Of a stretch of 64,000 bases of DNA, positions 24,856 through 33,134 are shown piece after piece (the first letter of the stretch is position 1; every line of letters starts with the position of its first letter). The translations under genes and the position numbers were made by a program. The notes under the pieces were generated by a model, which was not told the origin of the DNA, did no database searches, and was given only the letters and a program-made list of their open reading frames with translations. Source of the DNA: an uncultured Eubacteriales bacterium (GTDB lineage: Bacteria > Bacillota > Clostridia > Oscillospirales > CAG-272); assembly GCA_934432725.1 (NCBI GenBank), contig CAKRZE010000005.1:62001-126000 (forward strand). Reading direction: 5' to 3'.

Positions 24856-26108
24856 AAACCAAAGCAGTACGCCTTTACGGCAAAGAGGATCTGAGACTGG
24901 AGGAGTTTGAACTCCCTGCCATCAAGGACGATGAGATTCTCGCTCATATTATTTCGGACAGTATTTGCATGTCAACATATAAGGCGGCGATTCAGGGTGC
25001 CGCACATAAGCGCGTGCCGAACGATGTGGCAGAAAACCCTGTGATTGTCGGTCACGAATTCTGCGGAGAAATCGTGGAGGTCGGCGCAAAGTGGAAGGAT
25101 CAGTTCAAGCCCGGCGATAAGTTTTCCATTCAGCCGGCACTGTGCTATCACGGCTCTCTGGATGCTCCCGGCTATTCCTTCCGGTATATCGGCGGAGATG
25201 CAACCTATGTCGTGATTCCGCATGAGGTGATGGACATGAACTGTCTTTTGCCCTATAATCACGATGTGTTTTTCTACGGCTCTCTGGCTGAGCCGGTTTC
25301 CTGCATCATCGGCGGCTTCCATGCACAGTATCATACGCGTCCCGGCGTGTATGTTCACGATATGGGAATCGTGGAGGGCGGCTGCATGGCGATGCTGGCT
25401 TCTGCGGGACCGATGGGACTGGGTGCGATCGATTATGCGATTCACAACGACAGAAAGCCGTCCGTGATTGTGGTGACCGATATTGACGACGCACGTCTGA
25501 AGCGCGCTTCCGAGGTTCTGACCGTGGAGGATGCGGCAAAGAACGGCGTGAAGCTTTATTATGTGAACACGAATCAGTATGAGGACCCGGTTGCCTATAT
25601 GATCGGTCTGACCGGCGGAAAGGGCTTTGACGATGTGTACTGCTATGCTCCGGTCCGCGCGGTTGTGGAAATGGCAAGCAAGCTGCTCGGAAGAGACGGC
25701 TGCCTGAATTTCTTTGCCGGTCCGACCAACACCGCATTCTCGGCTGAATTCAATTTCTATAATGTTCACTATAACTCCACGCATATTGTCGGCACCTCGG
25801 GCGGAAATACCGATGATATGCGCGAGGCAATTGCCATGATGAATGCGGGCAGAATGAACCCTGCCATGATGATTACGCACATCGGCGGACTGAATGCCGT
25901 GGTTGACACCGTGCTGAATCTTCCGAACATCAAGGGCGGCAAAAAGCTGATTTATACCAACATTGATCTTCCGCTGACCGCTTTGGACGATCTGGCAGCT
26001 TCAGAGGACCCGATGCTCCGCGAGCTTGGTGCGATCGTGAGCCGCCACAACAATTTGTGGAACGGAGAAGCAGAGAAGTACCTGCTTGCTCACGCAAAGT
26101 CGATCTGA
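24852..26108 (+). CDS. zinc-type dehydrogenase, L-sorbose-1-phosphate-reductase-like
   Basis: NAD(P)-dependent medium-chain dehydrogenase of 418 residues. The N-terminal catalytic domain has GHEFCGEIVEVG with the zinc-region GHE motif and a large PVIVGHEF core; the nucleotide-binding part holds MLASAGPMGLGAIDYA and VVTDIDDARLKRA, in which the aspartate following the second strand favours NAD. The segment ISDSICMSTYKAAIQGAAHKR and the unusually long C-terminus recall L-sorbose-1-phosphate reductase. A sugar-phosphate or polyol substrate is therefore likely, but no PTS or other sugar gene is next to it. Coupled to DUF3006 and followed by a strong terminator. The catalytic Cys common in zinc MDR enzymes may be C40. 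Confidence 0.85.
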   Translation: MKTKAVRLYGKEDLRLEEFELPAIKDDEILAHIISDSICMSTYKAAIQGAAHKRVPNDVAENPVIVGHEFCGEIVEVGAKWKDQFKPGDKFSIQPALCYHGSLDAPGYSFRYIGGDATYVVIPHEVMDMNCLLPYNHDVFFYGSLAEPVSCIIGGFHAQYHTRPGVYVHDMGIVEGGCMAMLASAGPMGLGAIDYAIHNDRKPSVIVVTDIDDARLKRASEVLTVEDAAKNGVKLYYVNTNQYEDPVAYMIGLTGGKGFDDVYCYAPVRAVVEMASKLLGRDGCLNFFAGPTNTAFSAEFNFYNVHYNSTHIVGTSGGNTDDMREAIAMMNAGRMNPAMMITHIGGLNAVVDTVLNLPNIKGGKKLIYTNIDLPLTALDDLAASEDPMLRELGAIVSRHNNLWNGEAEKYLLAHAKSI

Positions 26109-26123
26109 AGATAACAGAATCCG

Positions 26124-26163
26124 GGGGTGTAAAAACTCGTTTTGCGGTTTTTACGCCCCTTTG
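26124..26163 (+). terminator. terminator of the dehydrogenase operon
   Basis: GGGGTGTAAAAAC (26125-26137) with GTTTTTACGCCCC (26148-26160), 10-base loop, then TTT. Confidence 0.85.
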
Positions 26164-26225
26164 ACATTTGCCCCGTCGGGCTGCATGGGGCGCTGAAAAA
26201 ACAAAGGAGACGGGCAAGAATGCAT

Positions 26226-26302
26226 CAGACATGCCGGAATTCCGACCGGCATGTCTGAGGGGATGCTGAAAACTTGTATGTTTTCGGCATCCCCTCTGTA
26301 TT
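26226..26302 (+). terminator. second and third hairpins downstream of the dehydrogenase
   Basis: CAGACATGCCGG (26226-26237) pairs with CCGGCATGTCTG (26246-26257), directly followed by a 17-bp stem from GAGGGGATGC (26257-26266) to GGCATCCCCTC (26286-26296) with one wobble pair and a 6-base loop, then TGTATTTTCTTG. Two strong stacked stems after an already good terminator are unusual. Confidence 0.7.
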
Positions 26303-26971
26303 TTCTTGTTCGGGCTCCGCTTTTGGCGGTTCTTTTCAGGCTTGGCTGACCGGCGCAGTCAAAAGTGCGGTTCAAAAACGATGCATCGGACGGGTGCTCC
26401 GATGTGCCGGGAAGGCTTCCGTCGCTTTTGACATGGCTCCGACTGCTTTCGCAGGGCTTTTCATGGTTTGATTGGCAGCGTCTGCCGAAGGGTGCAATGC
26501 CTGCGGCAGTGCCTGAAGCCTCGGAAAGGGTTTTCATACCGCCGTGGCGTTGGCTGCGCCTGGGTCTGGCTTTCGGGAGAATGCAGGATGCCGGATAAGC
26601 CGTCAAACTGACATTTGCCCGCATTCTTTTGCGGCAGACCGCCGCTTGCACGGAGCTGTATTTCGGACTCCGGCTGCATGCTGCCCGGGCTGAGACGCGG
26701 GAAGAAAAACCCGGGAAAGACAAAATCTGCGCCGGACGCCGGGCGGCAGGCAGATGCTTTTTTGAAAAACGTTCAGGACATGCGCACGATTTCAGGCTTG
26801 TCCGAGCCCGGGCATAAAGAGGCAGGCGTATGCATCGGCGGAAAAAGCAAAAGCCGCACCGGATGCCGGGCGGCTTGGATAACTGCGCTTTAAACTGACC
26901 GTGCGGAATCGCCGCGGTTGTCTGTTTCCAACCGATTTAGACTGGGGATTGCAATGAAGCTGCCTGCCGGA
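26303..26971. other. 670-base spacer without a gene
   Basis: Convergent region between the dehydrogenase and the DUF6056 gene. Frames on both strands are short and unconvincing. Confidence 0.45.
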
Positions 26972-28612
26972 TCAGTCCGCAGAGCGGGCGGGGAAGGGAA
27001 TGAAGGTCAGAACGGTGTCCTCGGGAATGTGTCTGGACACCTTGAACCAATAGGCGTGATAATCGGTGTCATAGGGGGCAGTATAGCGGCAGGAATCGTT
27101 TGGCAGATAGTAAAGCTCCAGTGTCTGCTCCTCCGGCATGCTGTTCAGGCAGGCAGCAATTTTGCGTTCGTTTTCCTCGGATACCAGATAGTTCGCACGG
27201 TAGCCGATCAGATTCCCGACAAGCGGGAGCACCGTAAAGACAAGAATGGAAAGAAAAACAGAAGCATTCCTCATGCCGGCGCCCGCCTGCGGCTTTTCCG
27301 GCTCCTTTGCAAACAGGGAAAACAGGCAGATTGCCGCAAACAGGGCAAGTCCGAGGAGCATGGGAAGGCGGGACGGGGACAGATACAGAAGAACTGCACA
27401 GACCGGGAGCACGGTCAAAACTTTGTGCGGAGCCGCACTTCCGCAGATCAGCCGGACGCTGAGCACATTCAGCAGGAGAACGGAGACAAGCGAGGTGCGC
27501 GGACCGAACAGCGGAGAAAACAGCATTGCTGCCTGCAAGCCGCCGGCAAGCATCAAAAGGAGCGCATTTAACGGAGAGGCTCCCGCAAGAGACTCCGAAA
27601 AGAACAGCCACAGATCGAAAAGGAGCGCGATGCAGGCGAGCGCACAGCAGAAAATGCCGACCGGGCGGTTTTCCGAAAACAGATAGACGAGCATGCCAAG
27701 CCCTGCGGCTCCGTTGAAAAGAACGGGGACCTTGCGCTTTTTCTGCAGGTACACAAAGACACAAAGAAGGAAAAACAGAAGGAGTGCCGGCGCCATCCCG
27801 GAACGGCTGACGGTCAGTCCGGCAAGACCGCGCAGATTGGAAAGAAGCCTTTTCACAAGAGGCAGCTGATAAAAATCGGTGTGATAGGTTTTTCTGACCT
27901 CATTTCCGGGCGCAAAAAACACGGTTGCGGAAGCGAGCCATGTCAGAATTCCGGTTATGCAGAAAAGGACGCCCGGTCTTTTTTTCATCAGCATCAGCCG
28001 GAGCAGCGCGTACAGGATGATGATATCTGCGGCGAAGGAATACTGCTCAACGGTCAGCCCGGTCAGAACCGACAGAACAAGAAGTCCCGCGCCTGCCTTT
28101 CCGGAGCTTAGATACCGCTCTGTCAGAATGAGCATGCCGAGCAGGGGGAGCATTGGAAACAGGTAGTTTACAGCTCCGGTTGCCCAGTAGATGCAGGTGG
28201 ACGCCATGCTGATATCAATCAGAGAAAAGGCAAAGCAGGAGGCGATCAGCGCGGGTCTGAACTCCTTTTTGCGGATTCCTCCGTTCTGGCAGTCTGCGGC
28301 GAGATAAGCGGTGAGGAATGCAATGGCGGAGACACACAGCGTGTTGAAGATGCGGAAGGCGGTGATTGTGCCGCCGGCGAGCAGAAGCTCGTCCAGAAGG
28401 TGCACAAAGCATCTGCCGTTTACTTCCATGTAGTGCCAGATATTTCTTTCTGCAAAGCTTTTCAGCCCGCCGCTTAAAAAAGTGGTGTAGAAGTAATCAT
28501 CGCCGTACTGAACGGTGTAGCGCATGATTCCTCCCTGCAGGAGGACAAAAACAGCGAAAGCGGCATAATGAATGTTTTTTTGAATGGAAGCCGGAAGAGA
28601 TTTTCGGGACAT
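26972..28612 (-). CDS. DUF6056 polytopic membrane protein (glycosyltransferase-like)
   Basis: 546 residues with roughly a dozen hydrophobic helices. After the first helix comes YGDDYFYTTF with an acidic pair, then IWHYMEVNGRCFVHLLDELL and FRIFNTLCV, the order of motifs that defines DUF6056: acidic pair in the first outer loop and N-G-R before the third helix. The fold resembles GT-C glycosyltransferases and O-antigen-type membrane enzymes using lipid-linked sugars, so it may glycosylate a surface polymer; this is inference. The C-terminal part after the last helix (about 470-546) is an extracytoplasmic soluble domain. Start ATG 28612 is set by the hairpin-type ribosome binding site and alignment to the family. 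Isolated gene. Confidence 0.8.
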   Translation of the reverse strand: MSRKSLPASIQKNIHYAAFAVFVLLQGGIMRYTVQYGDDYFYTTFLSGGLKSFAERNIWHYMEVNGRCFVHLLDELLLAGGTITAFRIFNTLCVSAIAFLTAYLAADCQNGGIRKKEFRPALIASCFAFSLIDISMASTCIYWATGAVNYLFPMLPLLGMLILTERYLSSGKAGAGLLVLSVLTGLTVEQYSFAADIIILYALLRLMLMKKRPGVLFCITGILTWLASATVFFAPGNEVRKTYHTDFYQLPLVKRLLSNLRGLAGLTVSRSGMAPALLLFFLLCVFVYLQKKRKVPVLFNGAAGLGMLVYLFSENRPVGIFCCALACIALLFDLWLFFSESLAGASPLNALLLMLAGGLQAAMLFSPLFGPRTSLVSVLLLNVLSVRLICGSAAPHKVLTVLPVCAVLLYLSPSRLPMLLGLALFAAICLFSLFAKEPEKPQAGAGMRNASVFLSILVFTVLPLVGNLIGYRANYLVSEENERKIAACLNSMPEEQTLELYYLPNDSCRYTAPYDTDYHAYWFKVSRHIPEDTVLTFIPFPARSAD

Positions 28613-28654
28613 TTTTTTATAACCGTGGCTTTTGTGTTGGCAAAAGCATCCTTT
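28612..28654 (-). promoter_or_regulatory. SD-hairpin-start element of DUF6056 gene
   Basis: Minus-strand AAAGGA (28654-28649), 7-bp stem GCTTTTG/CAAAAGC (28647-28641 with 28634-28628, loop of 6), then CACGGTTATAAAAAA and ATG 28612. Confidence 0.7.
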
Positions 28655-29453
28655 TTCGGAATTGCGGCAGACTTTGCGGAGCAAAGATGCAGCCGCTCAA
28701 ATGGAAAAGCTGCAAAACAACGGCGGAAAACCGATTCGGGAATATTTGACTGATTTTGGATATTTCACCCGGCTTTGCAAAGCAGGATTGCCGCCGCCCG
28801 GGCAAGGAAAGGTGCGGCGTGCCGGCTGCGGGGAGATCGTTCGGGCTTTGCTCCAAGGACCGCAGGGACGGGCGTGCTTCTCCATATAGAACAGGCGGGC
28901 AGCCGGTGCATTCCCGCCGGCATGACATCGGAGCATTGCCGATGCGTGCTTGCAAAAAAGGGGCTTGCCGACAGACGGGAGGGAAAACTGCCGTGGGGTT
29001 ATGGCATAAGAAAACGCTCCGGCGTTTTTTTGCTGCTCCGTGCGGGACAGGGCGTGAAAACCACCATTGGCGGCGCTTGGGACAAGGGCGGTTTTTTGCA
29101 GCCGCGCACGGGAAGGACGCCGCACGATCGGGAAGGGGCGCACTTTTTGCGCCTCGGTCTTGCGGACCGGAGCTTCCGCGGAAAGCATACCCGAAAAAGA
29201 TGCCGAGGCAACCTTCCGAAGCATTGTTTGGGATTTTTTATACATTTAATCCTGATATTTCCTCACTCGGGGCACAAAAAAACCGCAAAGCGCTCCGGGC
29301 TGGTCCGGGATGGACCCGGCGGGCGGTTCGCAGCTTTTTCGGACAGACGTACAAACTGCGGGAAAAGTTCCCTTTGACGGCAGCTTGCCGAACAAAAATT
29401 TTTTTCGGATGATTTTTCCGGTTTTTTGCCGGACTTCGGGTGCGGAACCCGGT
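28655..29453. other. 800-base spacer without a gene
   Basis: Between murI (minus) and the DUF6056 gene (minus). Several plus and minus frames of 100-220 codons exist but are Arg/Gly/Ala-rich, overlap each other and lack ribosome binding sites. One small terminator lies inside (29011-29031). Confidence 0.5.
29011..29031 (+). terminator. small intrinsic terminator in a spacer
   Basis: AAAACGC (29011-29017) with GCGTTTT (29022-29028), TCCG loop, then more T. No gene ends just upstream on either strand, so it may be a remnant or end an unseen small RNA. Confidence 0.55.
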
Positions 29454-30254
29454 TCAATACCGGTCTATTTCGATTTTTTCGACCGTGCCGTCCAAAGCAC
29501 CGCCGAGAAAAACAGAGGCGGTATTGACAAACATCTCCGGGTCATCGCTGACATAGTATCTGACCGGAGCCGATGCACCGGCTGCTCCTTCCGTGTGCGG
29601 GATGCCGGGCAGAGAGCAGAGCTTTCGCGCCGCCTCCAGTCCTGTGTTGATCAGCGTGACGCCGGGCAGGGTCTGCGCAATGGCGGGGGCGATGATCGGG
29701 TAATGCGTGCAGCCGAGAATCAGCGTGTCGCAGCCGGTTTCGCGGATTGGCTCCAGATACCGGCGGCAAACAAGCCGTGTCACCTCATCGTCCTGACCGA
29801 CAAAGCCGTTTTCCACCAGCGGGACAAACAGCGGGCAGGCTTTGGAGGTCACCTCGGCATCCGGCAAAAACCGGCGGATCGCCTGCGGAAATGCGCCTGT
29901 CCGGACGGTGGCTGCGGTGCCGATCACGGCGATTTTTCCGTTTTCGGTTGCCTTTGCCGCCGCTTCCGCAGCGCCCTCAACGACGCCGATGATCGGGATG
30001 TCAAAGACCCTTCGGAGCATTGGGAGCGCCGTGGTGCTGACCGTTCCGCAGGCAACCACAACGGCATCCACGGGAAAGGAGGTCAGAAAGCGCATATCCT
30101 GCAGCGCGTATTTTGAAATGGTCTCTCCGGAACGTGGACCGTACGGGACCCTGCCGGTGTCTCCGAAATAGATCAGCTCCTGCTCCGGCATCAGGCGGCG
30201 GATTTCCTTCAATGCGGTCAATCCGCCCAAACCGCTGTCAAATATTCCGATCAT
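29454..30254 (-). CDS. murI: glutamate racemase
   Basis: Makes D-glutamate for peptidoglycan. 266 residues. The N-terminal GIFDSGLGGLTAL with the catalytic-region Asp and Ser, YFGDTGRVPYG, the first catalytic cysteine in VVACGTVSTTA and the second in LILGCTHYP are all in place. The first Cys motif reads ACGTVS where most enzymes have ACNTA, a variation I note but which keeps the cysteine. ATG 30254 has AAGGAG upstream, separated by a small CGGTATACCG palindrome. Downstream of the GNAT gene by 199 bases, perhaps in one transcript. Confidence 0.94.
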   Translation of the reverse strand: MIGIFDSGLGGLTALKEIRRLMPEQELIYFGDTGRVPYGPRSGETISKYALQDMRFLTSFPVDAVVVACGTVSTTALPMLRRVFDIPIIGVVEGAAEAAAKATENGKIAVIGTAATVRTGAFPQAIRRFLPDAEVTSKACPLFVPLVENGFVGQDDEVTRLVCRRYLEPIRETGCDTLILGCTHYPIIAPAIAQTLPGVTLINTGLEAARKLCSLPGIPHTEGAAGASAPVRYYVSDDPEMFVNTASVFLGGALDGTVEKIEIDRY

Positions 30255-30453
30255 ACGGTATACCGCTCCTTTTTGCTTTTTGGATGTGATTTGCGGGAGG
30301 GCAGCGGAAATTCCGATGCCTGCAAGCCTCTGCGGCAGCTTCGGGCGAGGTGCTCTTTTCCGGAGGGGGCAGACGGAAAACGAAATCTGCTTCCGGACGG
30401 GAGCCTGCGGAAGGAGAGCCTGCCGCTGCGTATCTGCCGATGCTTTCGGAGGC

Positions 30454-30945
30454 TCAGTCAACCTGAAGCAGGTTGCGGTAGATGCTGTTTCTCGCCTCGG
30501 AATCCGGGATTTCAACAGCACCGAGGTGCTGCTTGTAGAAATCAAAGGCGCCGTGCGCAGCCCATCCGATTACCGCATAGGCATAGCCCATCTCCTTCAT
30601 GGAGTTGAGGCAGCACTTGGACAGGGCAAGTCCGATGTGCATGCGGCGGTATTCGCTTTTCACACCGACCGGACCGAAAAAGTCCCGTCCGGTTGCTTCG
30701 TAGCAGGCGAAGCCGATAACCTTTTTCTCCTTTACCGCAATATACATAGTGGTGAAGCAGTGCGAAAAGCAGTGCTCCGCCTCATTGCGCCAGCCGCTGC
30801 TGAATTCCTGCTCGATAAAGTCCAGAATTGCGGTTTTGTTGACGGGATGTGCGCGTTTGATTTCGATTCCCTGTGCGCGCAGACGGGAAATTTCCGGCTG
30901 GGGGTCGATATCGTTTTCGTATAGTCTGCAAAGTAGATCTGCCAT
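30454..30945 (-). CDS. GNAT-family N-acetyltransferase
   Basis: 163 residues. The central strand KKVIGFACYEATGRDFFGPVGVKSEYRRMHIGLAL contains the GNAT core: beta-4 ending in GPVGV and the acetyl-CoA loop RRMHIGLA (R-x-x-x-G-x-A type). KEMGYAYAVIGWAAHGAFDFYKQHLGAVE is the typical C-terminal half with the tyrosine near the end. Substrate unknown. The frame extends upstream to 31290 but the product start MADLLCRLYEND is set by the hairpin ribosome binding site at 30946-30986. Possibly first gene of a unit with murI. Confidence 0.87.
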   Translation of the reverse strand: MADLLCRLYENDIDPQPEISRLRAQGIEIKRAHPVNKTAILDFIEQEFSSGWRNEAEHCFSHCFTTMYIAVKEKKVIGFACYEATGRDFFGPVGVKSEYRRMHIGLALSKCCLNSMKEMGYAYAVIGWAAHGAFDFYKQHLGAVEIPDSEARNSIYRNLLQVD

Positions 30946-30986
30946 GATGTGTGACCGTTGCCCTCGCTTCGGCGAAGGCTTCCTTT
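30945..30986 (-). promoter_or_regulatory. SD-hairpin-start element of the GNAT gene
   Basis: Minus-strand AAAGGA (30986-30981), 8-bp stem GCCTTCGC/GCGAGGGC with one U-G pair (30979-30972 with 30967-30960, CGAA loop), then AACGGTCACACATC and ATG 30945. Confidence 0.7.
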
Positions 30987-31489
30987 CTTGCGGAATCGGG
31001 GCGGGGGCTTTCGCTCGCCGTTTGCGGCAGAAAGCGCACGGGCTGCCCGTAATATGGGGGCTTATGATGGGTAAGGGTCTTTGGGTGCGGCTTGGGGGAA
31101 AGGTCTGTGAAATGATCTGAAACATTGACGGCTCCGATGACCGGGGCTTTCGCTTCTGTTTGCTACAAAAAGCGCGGAGCAGCAGTCCGGATCGGAATTT
31201 TATCGCCGTTTCCGCTTTTGAGTCTGCTTGTGCGGAAGCTGTGAAGCACGGCAGGCGACCGGCTTGTGTCCGCCTTCCGCGCAGAGCCAAGCCATCCTTT
31301 ATTAATATAGCGGAACCGGTATATGCGGAGGGGAAATGCTTCGCGTGAGGTCCTCGGAATCATCCGCTTCCGGCTTGCCTTACGCTCCGCGCACTTTCCG
31401 GCGAATATCGGAAACGCGCCGAAACGTGTGCCGGCGGGGGAGCCGAATGCCGCAGCGTCTCTCCGGACGGTTTTCGGATGCGGAAGGAT
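30987..31489. other. 500-base spacer without a gene
   Basis: Upstream of the GNAT gene and downstream of the YfbR-like gene on the minus strand. No clear promoter or terminator found. Confidence 0.4.
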
Positions 31490-32071
31490 TCATGAAATCT
31501 CGTCCAGCGTCATGGAGAACGGCGGCAGCATGTGCTCGATGAACCAATCGGCTTCCGGGCAATGCATGTCCGCAAGCGCCCGTGCAGTGGACCGCTTGGC
31601 TGACAGAAACTCCTTGTTTCCGGATTTTTCTTCTTCAATGCATTTGATATAGGCGCTGAGCTTATCCGCCGCCTTGACCAGAGGCATAAGCTCCCGGTCC
31701 CGGTCTCCGGGGGTGAGCAGCGCGGCATAATCGGAGCGCAGCTCCTGCGGAAGCTGATTCAGAAGCCGGAGGACAGCGTTCGATTCAATCGCACCATAGC
31801 CCTCGCGCACGGCTCCGGAGAAATACTTGATCGGCGTGGGCAGATCACCGGTGATGACCTCGGGGACATCGTGATAGAGCGCAAGCGCTGCGGCGCGGTC
31901 CGGAAGATAATTTCTGCCGAAAAAGCGGTTTCCGATCAGGGCAAGCGCGTGGGAAAGAATGGCGACCTCCGCGCAGTGCTCGGACAGGGTTTCGTCCCTG
32001 ACATTGCGCATCAGACTCCATCTGCGGATGTATTTTTGCCGGAAGACAAAAGCGAAAAAGCTGTTGTGCAT
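31490..32071 (-). CDS. YfbR-like 5'-deoxynucleotidase (HD domain)
   Basis: Predicted to dephosphorylate deoxynucleoside monophosphates. 193 residues, close to the YfbR length. The start MHNSFFAFVFRQKYIRRWSLMRN and ETLSEHCAEVAI match the family; the metal-binding set is H in SEHCAEV, HD in LYHDVPEVITGD, and the aspartate in KAADKLSAYIKC. ATG 32071 has a GATGAGG ribosome binding site; the long frame upstream of it lies in the leader. Its consensus promoter at 32324-32352 leaves a 245-base leader of unknown function. Confidence 0.88.
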   Translation of the reverse strand: MHNSFFAFVFRQKYIRRWSLMRNVRDETLSEHCAEVAILSHALALIGNRFFGRNYLPDRAAALALYHDVPEVITGDLPTPIKYFSGAVREGYGAIESNAVLRLLNQLPQELRSDYAALLTPGDRDRELMPLVKAADKLSAYIKCIEEEKSGNKEFLSAKRSTARALADMHCPEADWFIEHMLPPFSMTLDEIS

Positions 32072-32323
32072 AACGCTTACCTCATCTGCTGTTGGTTTTG
32101 CCGGGAATGCCGATGCGCCGGCATGCGGAAGCAGCCCCCTTGCGTTTTCGGAACGGGACCGCCGGATGCAGACGCGGTCGGAGGCGCAGATTGCACGGCG
32201 CGGCGCCGCGATGGGGCGATCCGGAACCCTTTCGGACGGCGGACGCACGGCTCTGCGCTCCTGCCGTCTGCTGCCGGAGAGGTTCTGCTGCCGCGCAGTC
32301 GGCACGGGAATTTAAGCATCTGC

Positions 32324-32352
32324 ATTATAGCACATTCCGGAGCATGTGTCAA
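32324..32352 (-). promoter_or_regulatory. promoter of the YfbR-like gene
   Basis: Minus-strand TTGACA (32352-32347), 17 bases ending GTGC, TATAAT (32329-32324). Confidence 0.85.
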
Positions 32353-32774
32353 CGCCGTGGGGGCGTGAACATCTCTGAAAAACCAAAAACAGGAAAATTT
32401 TATTGGAGCCGGATGGCGAACAATGAAAAAATGCGTTTTTTTTGTGCCGCATGGCATGTAGAAATTTTTCGGCTCGTTTTGGTTAAAATGCACAATATGA
32501 AACTTTCCCGAAAACAAAATTGCAGTGCGGCAAAAATTACGGGCGGTAAATTTTATTTACTCATCCGAGAAAAAAGAAGAAAAAACGGATAAAAGGCGCT
32601 GAAACAGCGTATTTTAACGAAAAAAAGGTAAATTACAATGACAAAAAATAAGCTGCCGCCGCTTTGAAAACGGCGGTGCAAAAGACGGGGCGGCGTTTCC
32701 TTTCAAGGGGATATTTGCCCCCTGAAAAAGTGTGTACATACTTTCGTTTCAAATTGGTTGCAAATCTGATGCGC
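32353..32774. other. AT-rich intergenic control region
   Basis: About 420 bases, markedly AT-rich against the rest of the window, with no gene. It contains a CCGCCG/CGGCGG hairpin (about 32656-32680), an inverted repeat around TTTGCCCCC (32702-32725) and the palindrome at 32727-32744. It is the upstream control region of the transport operon. Confidence 0.55.
32727..32744. promoter_or_regulatory. candidate operator palindrome
   Basis: AAAGTGTGTACATACTTT is an 18-base near-perfect palindrome centred on TGTACA, ending 30 bases upstream of the -35 box. The position suits an activator site for the sugar transport operon. No regulator gene lies near. Confidence 0.45.
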
Positions 32775-32803
32775 TTGACTTTTTCGGCATTATATGCTAT
32801 GAT
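32775..32803 (+). promoter_or_regulatory. promoter of the seven-gene transport operon
   Basis: TTGACT (32775-32780), 17 bases ending ATGC, TATGAT (32798-32803). The leader to ATG 33132 is about 320 bases. Confidence 0.8.
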
Positions 32804-32968
32804 ACTGAGGTGAAGTTTTATGAATATTGTCATAGATAACTGTATATATTTTACAACAATGCACAATATTTCTTGAAACGGCATGCGATTAAATTCTTAT
32901 GCAGAATCCCCCGCTTGGATTGCGGCGCGGCGTGAGGGTGCCATACGGTGAACGGCATCGCTCTCGGC

Positions 32969-33003
32969 TGCGGAGGCTTCGGAGTCTCCGCACGCAATTT
33001 TTT
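32969..33003 (+). terminator. terminator-like hairpin in the transport operon leader
   Basis: TGCGGAG (32969-32975) with CTCCGCA (32986-32992), then ACGC and six T (32998-33003). It lies between promoter and first gene, so it may attenuate the operon. Confidence 0.5.
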
Positions 33004-33106
33004 GACTGTGTGGCAATGCATCAGACGGCTGTCGGCTGCCGGCCGGTTCAGAGGAACAAACGGCACCGGAATTGCATGGGGGCTTTTCTTCCTGTGCGAA
33101 TTGCAT

Positions 33107-33134
33107 TTCAATCTTCTAGGAGGAAAGATTAATG
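33107..33134 (+). promoter_or_regulatory. ribosome binding site in a hairpin loop
   Basis: AATCTT and AAAGATT flank CTAGGAGG just before ATG 33132, so the AGGAGG would sit in the loop of a 6-bp stem. Confidence 0.55.

Noticed and set aside
28756..29412. Plus-strand gene of about 218 codons
   Set aside because: No ribosome binding site, several equally long frames overlap it, composition not protein-like.
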